DNA of 64,000 nucleotides from Rothia sp. SD9660Na. Lineage in GTDB: Bacteria > Actinomycetota > Actinomycetes > Actinomycetales > Micrococcaceae. The stretch lies in NCBI RefSeq assembly GCF_030064065.1, contig NZ_CP125946.1, positions 744,001 to 808,000 of the forward strand. The letters run 5' to 3'. Within the stretch, counting starts at the first letter, position 1. Each line of letters begins with the position of its first letter. The notes below the pieces were generated by a model. The model made no database searches and was not told the origin of the DNA. It saw nothing but the letters and a program-made list of their open reading frames with translations. The position numbers and the translations under genes are program-made. Positions 27,014 through 33,714 of the stretch are shown here, piece by piece.

Positions 27014-30000
27014 GTGAGTACCGGAAGCACCCCTCCCCGTTCATCATCACGCGCTCCTCAACGTAGAAACCGGCCGCTGACCGTGACCGTGGCAATCATT
27101 GCCGCCCTGGTCGTAGCCTTTGTTTTTGCAACCCAGGTGTACACCGACGTCCTCTGGTATGACCAGCTGGGCTACCTCAAGGTTTTCATTACCCAAAACC
27201 TGACTCGCGGTGCAGTCTTCCTGGTTGCAAGTATCGTTGTAGGTATCGCCGTCTGGGCCAGCCTCTTCTACGCCTATAGGCACGGCCAACTACAGACTCC
27301 CAGCCCTCGCCGTTCTGCTGGCCCCCGAGTGGATGCCAACGGCAACCCTGTGCCCGACCCCTATGGCGATATGCAGGACCTTTTCAACCAGAACATGGAG
27401 CGCTACCGCCAGGGTATTGAGCGTATGCGCAAGGTCCTTCTGATTGCTGTGCCGGTTCTTCTAGGCGCTTTCGTTGGCAGTGGGACGATGACCCAGTGGG
27501 AAACCGTCCTGCTCTTCTTCCAGGGCGAAAGCTTTGGTGCCACAGACCCCGAGTTCGGCCGCGACCTGGGCTACTTCATGTTTACCCTGCCCTTCCTCAA
27601 CGTGGTGACCGGCCTGCTGAGCACCGCCATCATCTTCTCTGCTATGGCAGCTTTGGTTATGCACTACTTCTACGGCGGAATTGTAGTGGGGGAGCGCGGT
27701 ATCACTACCACCGTGCACTTCCGCCGCCATATCGCAGTGCTCGGTGCCCTCTTCATTCTGCTACGCGGCATCACCCTGTGGCTGGCCCGCTACAACGCAA
27801 CCCAGGACCAGTCCGGCTCCTGGGCCGGTGCCATGTATAGCGATGTCAACGCCATCATCCCTGTCAACGCGATTCTGGCGATTGCCTCCTTGCTGGTCGC
27901 TGCCCTCTTCGTCGTAGCGGCTGTGCGCGGGAACTTCCGTCTGCCCATCATCGGCACCGCCGTGCTGGTGATTGCCTCGCTGGTTGCCGGTGGCATCTAC
28001 CCCTGGATTGTGCAGCGCTTCCAGGTTGTACCCAACGAGCAGGTAGCCGAAGCCCCCTACATCCAGCGCAACATCGACGCGACCCGCGCCGCCTACGGCC
28101 TGGACCAGATTGACGTTCAGAACTACGATGCCACCACATCCACCGCAGCGGGTGCCCTGCGCGGTGAGAGTGAGACCATCTCTAACATCCGTCTGCTCGA
28201 CCCCAACGTGGTCTCCGGTGCTTTTGCCCAGCTGCAGCAGTTCCGCCCCTACTACCAGTTCGGGCAGAATCTCTCGGTTGACCGTTACACCATCAACGGC
28301 ACCGAGACCGACACCGTCATCGCCGCCCGCGAGCTGAACCCCGACCAGAATGCCGGGTCATCCTGGGTTAACCAGCACGTGGTCTACACCCACGGCTACG
28401 GCGTCATCGCCGCCTACGGCAACCAGGTTGAAGCCGACGGTAAGCCCAAGTTCATCCAGTCGGGTATTCAGGCAACCGGTGCCATTAGCGGTGACTACGA
28501 GCCCCGTATCTACTTCGGCCAGAGCTCACCTGATTACTCCATCGTGGGTGGCACCGCCGAGGACGAACCGCTAGAACTTGACCGCCCCCAGACTGCTGAC
28601 GACGAAAGCGGTGCGGACGCCAAATACACTTTCACCGGCAACGGCGGCCCCGTCATCGGTAACGCCTTTAACCGTTTGGCCTACGCCATCAAGTTCCAGT
28701 CCTCAGACATCCTGCTGTCGGACGCCGTCCGCCCTGAGTCCCAGATTCTCTACGATCGCGACCCCTCGGAGCGCGTGAAGAAGGTTGCGCCCTACCTAAC
28801 CGTAGACGGCAACCCCTACCCTGCCATTATCGATGGCCAGGTGCTGTGGATTGTGGACGCCTACACCACCAGCAACCAGTACCCCTACTCGCAGGCGGCC
28901 CAGCTGGAGAACGCTACCTCGGATTCTGAAACCGCAAGCGGTGTTACCCAGGCTCTGCCCAACCAGCAGGTCAACTACATCCGAAACTCGGTCAAGGCCA
29001 CCGTGAATGCCTACGACGGCTCCGTTACCCTATATGCCTGGGATGACCAGGACCCGGTTCTGAAGAGCTGGCAGAAGGTCTACCCCGATACTGTGCGACC
29101 CTACAGCGAGATGTCGGCTTCCCTGATTGAGCACGTGCGTTACCCCCAGGACCTCTTCAAGGTTCAGCGAGAGATTCTGAACGCTTACCACGTGACCAAT
29201 GCAAATAGCCTCTACAACGGGGACGACCGCTGGTCGATTCCCAACGACCCCACTAACGACAGCGGCCGCCCGCTGCCCCCTTACTACATGTCCCTGCAGA
29301 TGCCGGGTGAAGACTCAGCTCAGTTCTCCCTGACCACCAGCTTCATCCCCCAGCAGTCAGACAGCAACACCCGTAACGTCATGTACGGCTTCCTGTCAGC
29401 CAATGGCGATGCCGGTACCGGTAAGGACGGCGAAAAGGCTGAAGGCTATGGCAAGCTGACCCTGCTTGAGCTTCCCCGCTCATCGGTTGTTCCTGGCCCC
29501 GGCCAGGCTCAGAACGTGTTCAACTCAGATACCGCTGTTTCAACCGAGCTGAACCTGCTACGCCAGGGTGCTTCTGACGTGATCAACGGCAACCTGCTCA
29601 CCCTGCCCGTGGGCGGCGGTATTCTCTACGTGCAGCCGGTCTACGTGCAGTCCTCTGGCGATGCCGCCTACCCCTCACTGCGCCGCGTCCTTGTGGGCTT
29701 TGGTGAGCAGGTCGGCTTTGCCCCCACCCTGGAAGAAGCCCTGGACGAGCTCTTTAGCGGTTCCTCCGGCGCTGAAACCGCTGCCGATGCCGGTGTCGAT
29801 GAAACCGAGGCAGCTCAGGCAGCTGATGGTACTGCAACCAGCGCTGACAGCGCGAGCCTGACCGGCGCCCTGCAAGATGCCCGCAAGGCGATGCAGGACG
29901 CGGACGCCGCCATGAAGGCCGGCGATTGGGCCGCCTACGGTGAAGCCCAGACCCGCCTGAACGAGGCTCTGCAGCGCGCCATTGATGCTGAAGGTATCGA

Positions 30001-30049
30001 GGGCACTGCCACCACTCAGGCGAGCCCCAGCCCCTCACCTTCCAACTAG
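27014..30049 (+). CDS. UPF0182 family large membrane protein
   Basis: A 1011-aa protein of the conserved actinobacterial UPF0182 family (mycobacterial Rv3193c). The N-terminal third contains about seven hydrophobic helices starting at TVTVAIIAALVVAFVFA; the remainder is a large, probably extracytoplasmic domain with conserved ANSLYNGDDRWSIPNDP-like and PYYMSLQMPGE segments. The C-terminal ~120 residues are Ala-rich and low-complexity. Function is unknown. The GTG start has GAAGGA upstream. The 176-bp gap before it contains TTGGCA and a TATATG-rich stretch that may be a promoter. Confidence 0.88.
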   Translation: MSTGSTPPRSSSRAPQRRNRPLTVTVAIIAALVVAFVFATQVYTDVLWYDQLGYLKVFITQNLTRGAVFLVASIVVGIAVWASLFYAYRHGQLQTPSPRRSAGPRVDANGNPVPDPYGDMQDLFNQNMERYRQGIERMRKVLLIAVPVLLGAFVGSGTMTQWETVLLFFQGESFGATDPEFGRDLGYFMFTLPFLNVVTGLLSTAIIFSAMAALVMHYFYGGIVVGERGITTTVHFRRHIAVLGALFILLRGITLWLARYNATQDQSGSWAGAMYSDVNAIIPVNAILAIASLLVAALFVVAAVRGNFRLPIIGTAVLVIASLVAGGIYPWIVQRFQVVPNEQVAEAPYIQRNIDATRAAYGLDQIDVQNYDATTSTAAGALRGESETISNIRLLDPNVVSGAFAQLQQFRPYYQFGQNLSVDRYTINGTETDTVIAARELNPDQNAGSSWVNQHVVYTHGYGVIAAYGNQVEADGKPKFIQSGIQATGAISGDYEPRIYFGQSSPDYSIVGGTAEDEPLELDRPQTADDESGADAKYTFTGNGGPVIGNAFNRLAYAIKFQSSDILLSDAVRPESQILYDRDPSERVKKVAPYLTVDGNPYPAIIDGQVLWIVDAYTTSNQYPYSQAAQLENATSDSETASGVTQALPNQQVNYIRNSVKATVNAYDGSVTLYAWDDQDPVLKSWQKVYPDTVRPYSEMSASLIEHVRYPQDLFKVQREILNAYHVTNANSLYNGDDRWSIPNDPTNDSGRPLPPYYMSLQMPGEDSAQFSLTTSFIPQQSDSNTRNVMYGFLSANGDAGTGKDGEKAEGYGKLTLLELPRSSVVPGPGQAQNVFNSDTAVSTELNLLRQGASDVINGNLLTLPVGGGILYVQPVYVQSSGDAAYPSLRRVLVGFGEQVGFAPTLEEALDELFSGSSGAETAADAGVDETEAAQAADGTATSADSASLTGALQDARKAMQDADAAMKAGDWAAYGEAQTRLNEALQRAIDAEGIEGTATTQASPSPSPSN

Positions 30050-30078
30050 GAGCCAGGCTGTAGGCCTTAGGCAGATAA

Positions 30079-30122
30079 GGACGCCGCCTCCCGCAATCAG
30101 CGGGCTGGCGGCGTCCTTTTGT
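30079..30122 (+). terminator. Intrinsic terminator of the UPF0182 gene
   Basis: GGACGCCGCC (30079-30088) pairs perfectly with GGCGGCGTCC (30107-30116) and is followed by TTTTGTGT. It lies 29 nt after the stop codon. Confidence 0.88.
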
Positions 30123-30193
30123 GTAGAGTGCATCACAAAAGCTGGTTCTAGCTTGCACTTCTTGTGGGAAGTGCGTATAGTTATATGAGTCGC

Positions 30194-30270
30194 CGCGGGG
30201 TGGAGCAGTTCGGTAGCTCGCCGGGCTCATAACCCGGAGGCCGCAGGTTCAAATCCTGCCCCCGCAACCA
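30194..30270 (+). tRNA. Initiator tRNA-fMet (CAT)
   Basis: A 77-nt tRNA including encoded CCA. The anticodon CAT is at 30228-30230 in a GGGCTCATAACCC stem-loop whose GGG:CCC pairs are the initiator hallmark; the acceptor starts with C opposite A (unpaired first position), also initiator-specific. The T-arm is GCAGGTTCAAATCCTGC. The gene remains intact because the 3' half is regenerated by the inserted element. If this is the only initiator tRNA gene, integration must preserve it. Confidence 0.97.
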
Positions 30271-30598
30271 CTTGATAAGTCGCTCCTGTTGGAACTAGTT
30301 CCACAGGGGCGATTTTCTTTTTGGCCCTTCCTTCTTGTGATACCTGCAAGGGGGAGGGGCTTTTTGCATTTAAGAGGGCAGGGCCCACTAGTTCGGCTAC
30401 CGTGATGCCGAAATATGAGGCAATGATAAGAAGCTCGTTGAAACTAAAGCTAATCTCCCCCTTTAGTCGGCGGTAGATGCTGGCTTGGGGAACCCCCAAA
30501 ATTTCACCTAGTTTAGTCTGCGTTATCTGACGTCGGCCCATCCATGCGCGAACTTCTGCGGCTAGGGCTGTATCTGCTGTAAGTGTAGTTGTTTCCAT
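30227..30598 (-). CDS. Phage-type HTH repressor that ends inside the tRNA gene
   Basis: A 123-aa protein with an XRE-type helix-turn-helix (ITQTKLGEILGVPQASIYRR, residues about 25-44), then a variable tail. The last ~14 residues (VVAGAGFEPAASGL) are the tRNA sequence read on the opposite strand, and the TGA stop overlaps the anticodon at 30227-30229. Start METTTL at 30598 is preferred; an in-frame extension to 30718 would run through the operators. It is divergent from a small cro-like gene. In the excised circle the frame would instead continue through the 38-bp core into 33640-33572. No ribosome-binding site is visible. Confidence 0.8.
   Translation of the reverse strand: METTTLTADTALAAEVRAWMGRRQITQTKLGEILGVPQASIYRRLKGEISFSFNELLIIASYFGITVAELVGPALLNAKSPSPLQVSQEGRAKKKIAPVELVPTGATYQVVAGAGFEPAASGL
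30233..30270 (+). repeat. Attachment site, tRNA side (38-bp direct repeat)
   Basis: The last 38 bp of tRNA-fMet, from CCCGGAGGCC to CGCAACCA, recur exactly at 33641-33678. Direct repeats made of a tRNA 3' end are the classical scar of site-specific integration by a tyrosine recombinase. Confidence 0.9.
30280..30322 (+). terminator. Terminator after tRNA-fMet, supplied by the element
   Basis: TCGCTCCTGTTGGAACT (30280-30296) pairs with AGTTCCACAGGGGCGA (30297-30312) with one bulge, followed by TTTTCTTTTT. It lies inside the repressor reading frame on the other strand. Confidence 0.85.
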
Positions 30599-30710
30599 GC
30601 GGTTGATTCTACAGCGTAGAAACACATTATCAATCGAAATATGACGCAAATATATCGAAATGATGTACTTCCTGTTGCGGCATACGTCGAAATGACGTAA
30701 TCTATGTTTC
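30599..30710. promoter_or_regulatory. Divergent repressor/cro control region with three operator-like repeats
   Basis: Three direct repeats occur at 30634 (TCGAAATATGACG), 30655 (TCGAAATGATGTA) and 30687 (TCGAAATGACGTA), spaced 21 and 32 bp. A plus-strand promoter, TTGCGG (30675-30680) with 17-bp spacing to TAATCT (30698-30703), drives the cro-like gene, and the third repeat lies between its -35 and -10 boxes. On the minus strand GATAAT (complement of 30626-30631) is a likely -10 for the repressor, next to the first repeat. The arrangement is a typical lysogeny switch; binding is inferred. Confidence 0.7.
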
Positions 30711-30950
30711 ATGGACATCGACGAAGCAATCTCAACAAATATCCGAGTCTCTATTTTGCGACGGCGGACAACCCAAAAGTACTTAGCAGAGGGGCTAGGG
30801 ATGACCCTTGCGGCTCTTCAAAATAGGCTGAGCGGGCGCGTGGAATGGCGCGTCAAGGAAGTCGAACTAGCTACCCAAGTTCTTGATACAGACCTGTGTG
30901 AACTTCTTAAGTTTGAACCGACTCACCAAGAGGGTCTGGTGGCCCAGTGA
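30711..30950 (+). CDS. Small Cro-like / HTH protein
   Basis: A 79-aa protein divergent from the repressor. The region TTQKYLAEGLGMTLAALQNR (residues about 20-39) reads as a helix-turn-helix of the lambda-repressor-like fold. Position, size and promoter overlap with operator repeats suggest a Cro-type regulator of the element. The ATG is only 8 nt after the -10 box, so the leader is very short. The stop overlaps the next start (GTGA). Confidence 0.65.
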   Translation: MDIDEAISTNIRVSILRRRTTQKYLAEGLGMTLAALQNRLSGRVEWRVKEVELATQVLDTDLCELLKFEPTHQEGLVAQ

Positions 30951-31108
30951 GTAGCAAGGCTATTGAGTGGGCACGCACTCACGGGTTCGAGAATGGGGCG
31001 GTAATTCGCACTGCAATTCTTCGATTTCTTGCAGAGCAGGCCGACGATAACGGCTACATTGCCGACCATGAAGGTGATAAAGTGAAGTGCCCCGGGTTTT
31101 GTTCCTAG
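30947..31108 (+). pseudogene. Short phage-type gene interrupted by the IS3-family insertion
   Basis: GTG at 30947 overlaps the cro-like stop (GTGA) and opens a frame beginning MSSKAIEWARTHGFENGAV that runs into the IS left end at 31083 and stops in it at 31106-31108. Removing the IS and one copy of the AAG target duplication rejoins 31082 to 32392 and gives a frame ending GDKVQANDDG and then TAA at 32413-32415. The style resembles early-region replication or HTH proteins of actinophages, but I do not recognise it. Confidence 0.5.
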
Positions 31109-32025
31109 GCATTTGCCTTAATTTCTATTCTCTCGTGATTTGGATTGCCAGTCCAAAACCCCGCTTCTACCTCTGTCGGCGTACGGTAACCGAGACTTTG
31201 GTGAAGCCGTGATTCGTCCCACCGCGAGACCCACTCAAACGTCGCGATCTCAACATCAACCACGTCAGTCCACGACCGCCTATGAATAAGCTCATTTTTG
31301 TAAGAACCGTTGACGTTCTCGGCCAAAGCATTGTCGTAGGAGTCACCGACTGTCCCAGTAGAGGCAATGATTCCATGCTCAGCAAGGCGCTCATTATAGA
31401 CAATGCTCACATACTGCGAGCCGTGGTCTGAATGGTGAATCAGTCCCGTTGTTTCCTTTGCGCATACAATCGCCTGGTTGAGTGCTTGTAGTGGCAACGC
31501 TTCCGTGCGCATCGTATCTGATAATGCCCATCCGACAATTTTGCGGGAGTACACATCGGTGACAAAAGCGGTGTAGACGAACCCATTACCGGTACGGACG
31601 TAGGTAATGTCAGCCACCCGTAACCGATTCGGCCCAGGGGCACGAAGATCACGGCCTACCAAGTCAGGGCGATTATCCGAGTCCTTGGACCTGCGAGTTG
31701 TTACAGGCAACCGGCCTTTACCTTTTCCACTGACTCCAGCAAGGCGCATCAGGTAAGCGGTTTGCTCACGGCCGATGTCGATTCCTTCACGGCGTAGAGC
31801 ATGCCACATCTTGCGGATACCATAGACTGCGTAGTTTTCTTCACGAACCTCGGCAATACGCTTTGTCAATGCGGCGTCGCGAAGGTTGCGGGTACTTAAT
31901 CCCCGGGCTTTTGGCTGACGGTATCCGCGTGAGGAAATGAAGCCACCTTGCCGATTGCTCTTCAACGTCTGACAGATGAACTCGACTGTGAAACGATTCC
32001 GGTGTTCATTGATGAACTGGATCAT
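31105..32025 (-). CDS. IS3-family transposase OrfB (DDE integrase core)
   Basis: 306 aa from MIQFINEHRNRF, whose ATG overlaps the expected orfA stop (ATGA). It has the N-terminal HTH_21 region (YGIRKMWHALRREGIDIGRE) and the rve core with the DDE triad: first Asp in RVADITYV, second in HHSDHGSQYVS, Glu in NALAENVNGSYKNELIH. In active relatives it is produced as an OrfAB fusion by frameshifting; here orfA is broken, so only OrfB could be made. The frame stops within the left inverted repeat. Confidence 0.9.
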   Translation of the reverse strand: MIQFINEHRNRFTVEFICQTLKSNRQGGFISSRGYRQPKARGLSTRNLRDAALTKRIAEVREENYAVYGIRKMWHALRREGIDIGREQTAYLMRLAGVSGKGKGRLPVTTRRSKDSDNRPDLVGRDLRAPGPNRLRVADITYVRTGNGFVYTAFVTDVYSRKIVGWALSDTMRTEALPLQALNQAIVCAKETTGLIHHSDHGSQYVSIVYNERLAEHGIIASTGTVGDSYDNALAENVNGSYKNELIHRRSWTDVVDVEIATFEWVSRWDESRLHQSLGYRTPTEVEAGFWTGNPNHERIEIKANA

Positions 32026-32338
32026 TTCCGACGTTTGGGGTCGAGTTCCGAGGCGAAAAAAGCTGATGTGGCCTTCACAACTCGTTAGTGTCGCGAAGCT
32101 CCTGATTCTCACGACGCAGCTTGGCCACCTCTGCAAGGAGATCTTCAGGTAAAGGATCAATTGCCCTGCCTTCGCGAGGGACCGTCTGAGCCCACTGCCG
32201 GGCAGTATGCCACGAGATACCCAGTTTCGGGGCCACGATTTTGCACGCTTCTTGCAGGGAGATCTCCTGCGCCAGGATGCGGTCCTTAACAAGGCGGATT
32301 ACCCGATCTTTGGCATCTTGATCAAATTTCTTGGGCGT
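32022..32338 (-). pseudogene. IS3 orfA remnant (start lost, one-base deletion)
   Basis: The minus strand reads PKKFDQDAKDRVIRLVKDRI.. with an HTH (ISWHTARQW) and a leucine zipper (LLAEVAKLRRENQELRDTNEL), typical OrfA. The codon where relatives start (MPKKF) is ACG at 32338-32336, and after TNEL a TGA appears at 32077-32075; restoring one base continues as LKATSAFFASELDPKRRK to the TGA that overlaps the orfB ATG. Two independent lesions point to decay rather than programmed frameshifting. Confidence 0.75.
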
Positions 32339-32474
32339 GTTCCAGATTTTCCTATCTATTCAAACGGAACAAAACCTGGGACACTTCAAAGTTCAAGCCA
32401 ACGACGACGGGTAATGATGGTTGAGGGCTGGCGCCCTGTTGCAAGGAGCCAATTATTAAAACTTGCAATGTAAG

Positions 32475-32554
32475 AAGTCCAGGTACTCACGTGATGACCT
32501 TTCTACAGATTAGATTTTCTGTAGGTGCAACTGGTGCTGTGAGTACCTGGACTT
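32475..32554. repeat. 80-bp inverted repeat beside the toxin gene
   Basis: AAGTCCAGGTACTCAC (32475-32490) and GTGAGTACCTGGACTT (32539-32554) are perfect 16-bp complements, enclosing a second hairpin CTACAG/CTGTAG. The right arm covers the toxin stop codon. There is no T-run, so a simple terminator is doubtful; a small miniature element or recombination site is possible. Confidence 0.65.
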
Positions 32555-32825
32555 ATCGGTAAATTTTCGAACGATGACCGGCGTTGAGAGCAATGATGAT
32601 GAGCTCACCTTGGTCAAGGTCAAGGATGGCCCTGTAGTTACCTATACGGTATCTCCATAGGCCGGTAAATTCCCCGGTAAGCGCTTTGCAGTGGACTTGT
32701 GGAGTTGGTGATGATGCAAGCCAGTCGAGCGCGTCCATGATTCTACGCCGGGTCGGTTTATCTAGCTTTTTGAGTGCTTTGATGCAGTCCTTGTCATAGA
32801 TAAGGCTCCAAGAGGAGGCTGACAT
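32553..32825 (-). CDS. RelE/ParE-superfamily toxin
   Basis: A 90-aa protein: WSLIYDKDCIKALKKLDKPT at the start, then CKALTGEFTGLWRYRIGNYR and the C-terminal HRSKIYR, the standard RelE mRNA-interferase pattern (basic GLWRYRIGNYRAI strand and His/Arg/Tyr near the end). It would cleave ribosome-bound mRNA. It lies 4 bp downstream of its antitoxin gene on the same strand, the usual relBE order. It probably stabilises the integrated element. Confidence 0.9.
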   Translation of the reverse strand: MSASSWSLIYDKDCIKALKKLDKPTRRRIMDALDWLASSPTPQVHCKALTGEFTGLWRYRIGNYRAILDLDQGELIIIALNAGHRSKIYR

Positions 32826-32829
32826 AAAA

Positions 32830-33093
32830 TTAGAGTCCTAGTTCTTTCCGTGCTTCTTCAACTGTGTAAGCACGACGTTCCCCACTTTTGATTGCTTTTA
32901 CTTTTGCATGGAGCTCGGCGGCGTATTCTGCTTCTGCGATGTGTTCCTCAATGAGGGTGCGTGCACAGTAAGCAACAGAACGGTCAGATGCGGCTGCTAA
33001 GTTGGCTAATCGCTCTTTAAGAGATGATGGGACGCGGATGGTGAGTACGCTGTCCGATATGGTTGTTGTAGTCATGTATTCATTGTATGACAT
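32830..33093 (-). CDS. RelB-like ribbon-helix-helix antitoxin
   Basis: 87 aa: an N-terminal RHH DNA-binding segment (SDSVLTIRVPSSLKERLANL) followed by an acidic helix and EEARKELGL tail that would bind the toxin. An ATG at 33075 (MTTTTISD) is an equally good start; neither has a clear ribosome-binding site. Such antitoxins autorepress the operon with the toxin as corepressor. It sits upstream of the toxin gene. Confidence 0.88.
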   Translation of the reverse strand: MSYNEYMTTTTISDSVLTIRVPSSLKERLANLAAASDRSVAYCARTLIEEHIAEAEYAAELHAKVKAIKSGERRAYTVEEARKELGL

Positions 33094-33180
33094 CCATGCT
33101 AGCCTGAATAGTAGTAGGTTGAATCATTAGAAGATACAGCCATTCAATATTTCCGTATTGCGTCGCATAGAAAGAAGCGA

Positions 33181-33549
33181 ATGATGGGGTTTCAGTGGGA
33201 TGACCCATTCGGAATAGCCAAGCGTCGTGCCCGTAGACGGGCAGAGCTTGAACAGCACTTACGTATTGTTCGCACTAACAACTTTGATGTTATTCGGCTT
33301 GATCGTGTGTACCAGAAGGCGCGTACTGGGGAAAAGGGCTATGGCTTGCATATGCACAGTGGGCAACCTTGCGACATATGGTTTCCTGGCGCATGGCCAG
33401 ACGCTAAAAAGGTCTATATTGTGCAAGGGTTTTGGCGTGGGCCGGGGACTGAGCCTGTATGGTGGCATCACCACAGCGTCTCTTTTTTCCATGTCAATAG
33501 AATCATTGGTGAGATTCCGTGGAAAGTCTGGCGGGCCGGAGAACGATAA
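33181..33549 (+). CDS. Unknown protein of the integrated element
   Basis: A 122-aa protein not recognised. It starts MMGFQWDDPFGIAKRRARRR, has a basic N-terminus and an aromatic-rich second half (QPCDIWFPGAWPDAKK, GFWRGPGTEPVWWHHHSVSF) without membrane segments. GAAAGAAGCG upstream serves as a ribosome-binding site; an overlapping 125-aa frame at 33227 lacks one. It is the last gene before the far attachment site, the place where a phage integrase would be expected, but it shows no recombinase motifs. Confidence 0.55.
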   Translation: MMGFQWDDPFGIAKRRARRRAELEQHLRIVRTNNFDVIRLDRVYQKARTGEKGYGLHMHSGQPCDIWFPGAWPDAKKVYIVQGFWRGPGTEPVWWHHHSVSFFHVNRIIGEIPWKVWRAGER

Positions 33550-33640
33550 ACTGCCACACACAAGTTACGGGCTATGCATAGTAGAATTTTTGAAGAATGA
33601 GTAGATACTTCACCAGTTCCCTGTAGCTTGGGACTGATAG

Positions 33641-33678
33641 CCCGGAGGCCGCAGGTTCAAATCCTGCCCCCGCAACCA
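33641..33678 (+). repeat. Attachment site, far side (38-bp direct repeat)
   Basis: Exact copy of the last 38 bp of tRNA-fMet. Bases just before it (GGGACTGATAGCCC) keep some resemblance to the anticodon arm but have no CAT, so there is no second functional tRNA. The repeat is followed by the terminator of the ancestral tRNA. Confidence 0.9.
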
Positions 33679-33682
33679 AGAT

Positions 33683-33714
33683 AAAGACCCAGTTCGTTAG
33701 AACTGGGTCTTTTG
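33683..33714 (+). terminator. Ancestral terminator of tRNA-fMet, now displaced
   Basis: AAAGACCCAGTTC (33683-33695) pairs perfectly with GAACTGGGTCTTT (33700-33712) around GTTA; T-rich sequence follows. Its place right after the 38-bp repeat shows where the tRNA transcript ended before integration. Confidence 0.85.

Larger units (their letters stand above)
31083..32388 (-). mobile_element. IS3-family insertion sequence (decayed orfA)
   Basis: Terminal inverted repeats of 23 bp are TGAAGTGCCCCGGGTTTTGT.. at 31083 and its complement ending ..GACACTTCA at 32388 (two mismatches), with TG/CA ends. It is flanked by the direct repeat AAG (31080-31082 and 32389-32391). Size 1306 bp fits the family. 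orfB is intact on the minus strand, but orfA has lost its start and is frameshifted, so the copy is probably immobile. Confidence 0.88.
30233..33678 (+). mobile_element. Integrated phage-derived element in tRNA-fMet (3.4 kb, no integrase)
   Basis: Bounded by 38-bp duplications of the tRNA 3' half. The sequence is visibly more AT-rich than its flanks. Contents are: a terminator restoring the tRNA 3' end, a repressor, operators, a cro-like gene, a GTGA-overlapping gene split by an IS3-family insertion, a RelE/RelB-type toxin-antitoxin pair and a 122-aa unknown protein. No recombinase, replication or structural gene is visible, so it is a prophage remnant or a satellite that depends on an integrase in trans. 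The original tRNA terminator now lies beyond the far repeat, at 33683. Confidence 0.85.

Noticed and set aside
30227..30270. VAGAGFEPAASGL as a protein domain
   Set aside because: This peptide is simply the minus strand of the tRNA 3' half; it is a known by-product of reading through tRNA genes, not a conserved domain.
30599..30718. In-frame upstream extension of the repressor (40 extra residues)
   Set aside because: It would run through the three operator repeats and both promoters; METTTL at 30598 gives the normal domain start.
33227..33604. 125-aa frame overlapping the unknown element gene
   Set aside because: No ribosome-binding site; the frame at 33181 has one and a more protein-like composition.
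33600..33678. Second tRNA gene
   Set aside because: Only the 3' half matches; no acceptor 5' strand, D-arm or CAT anticodon is present. It is an attachment-site duplication.
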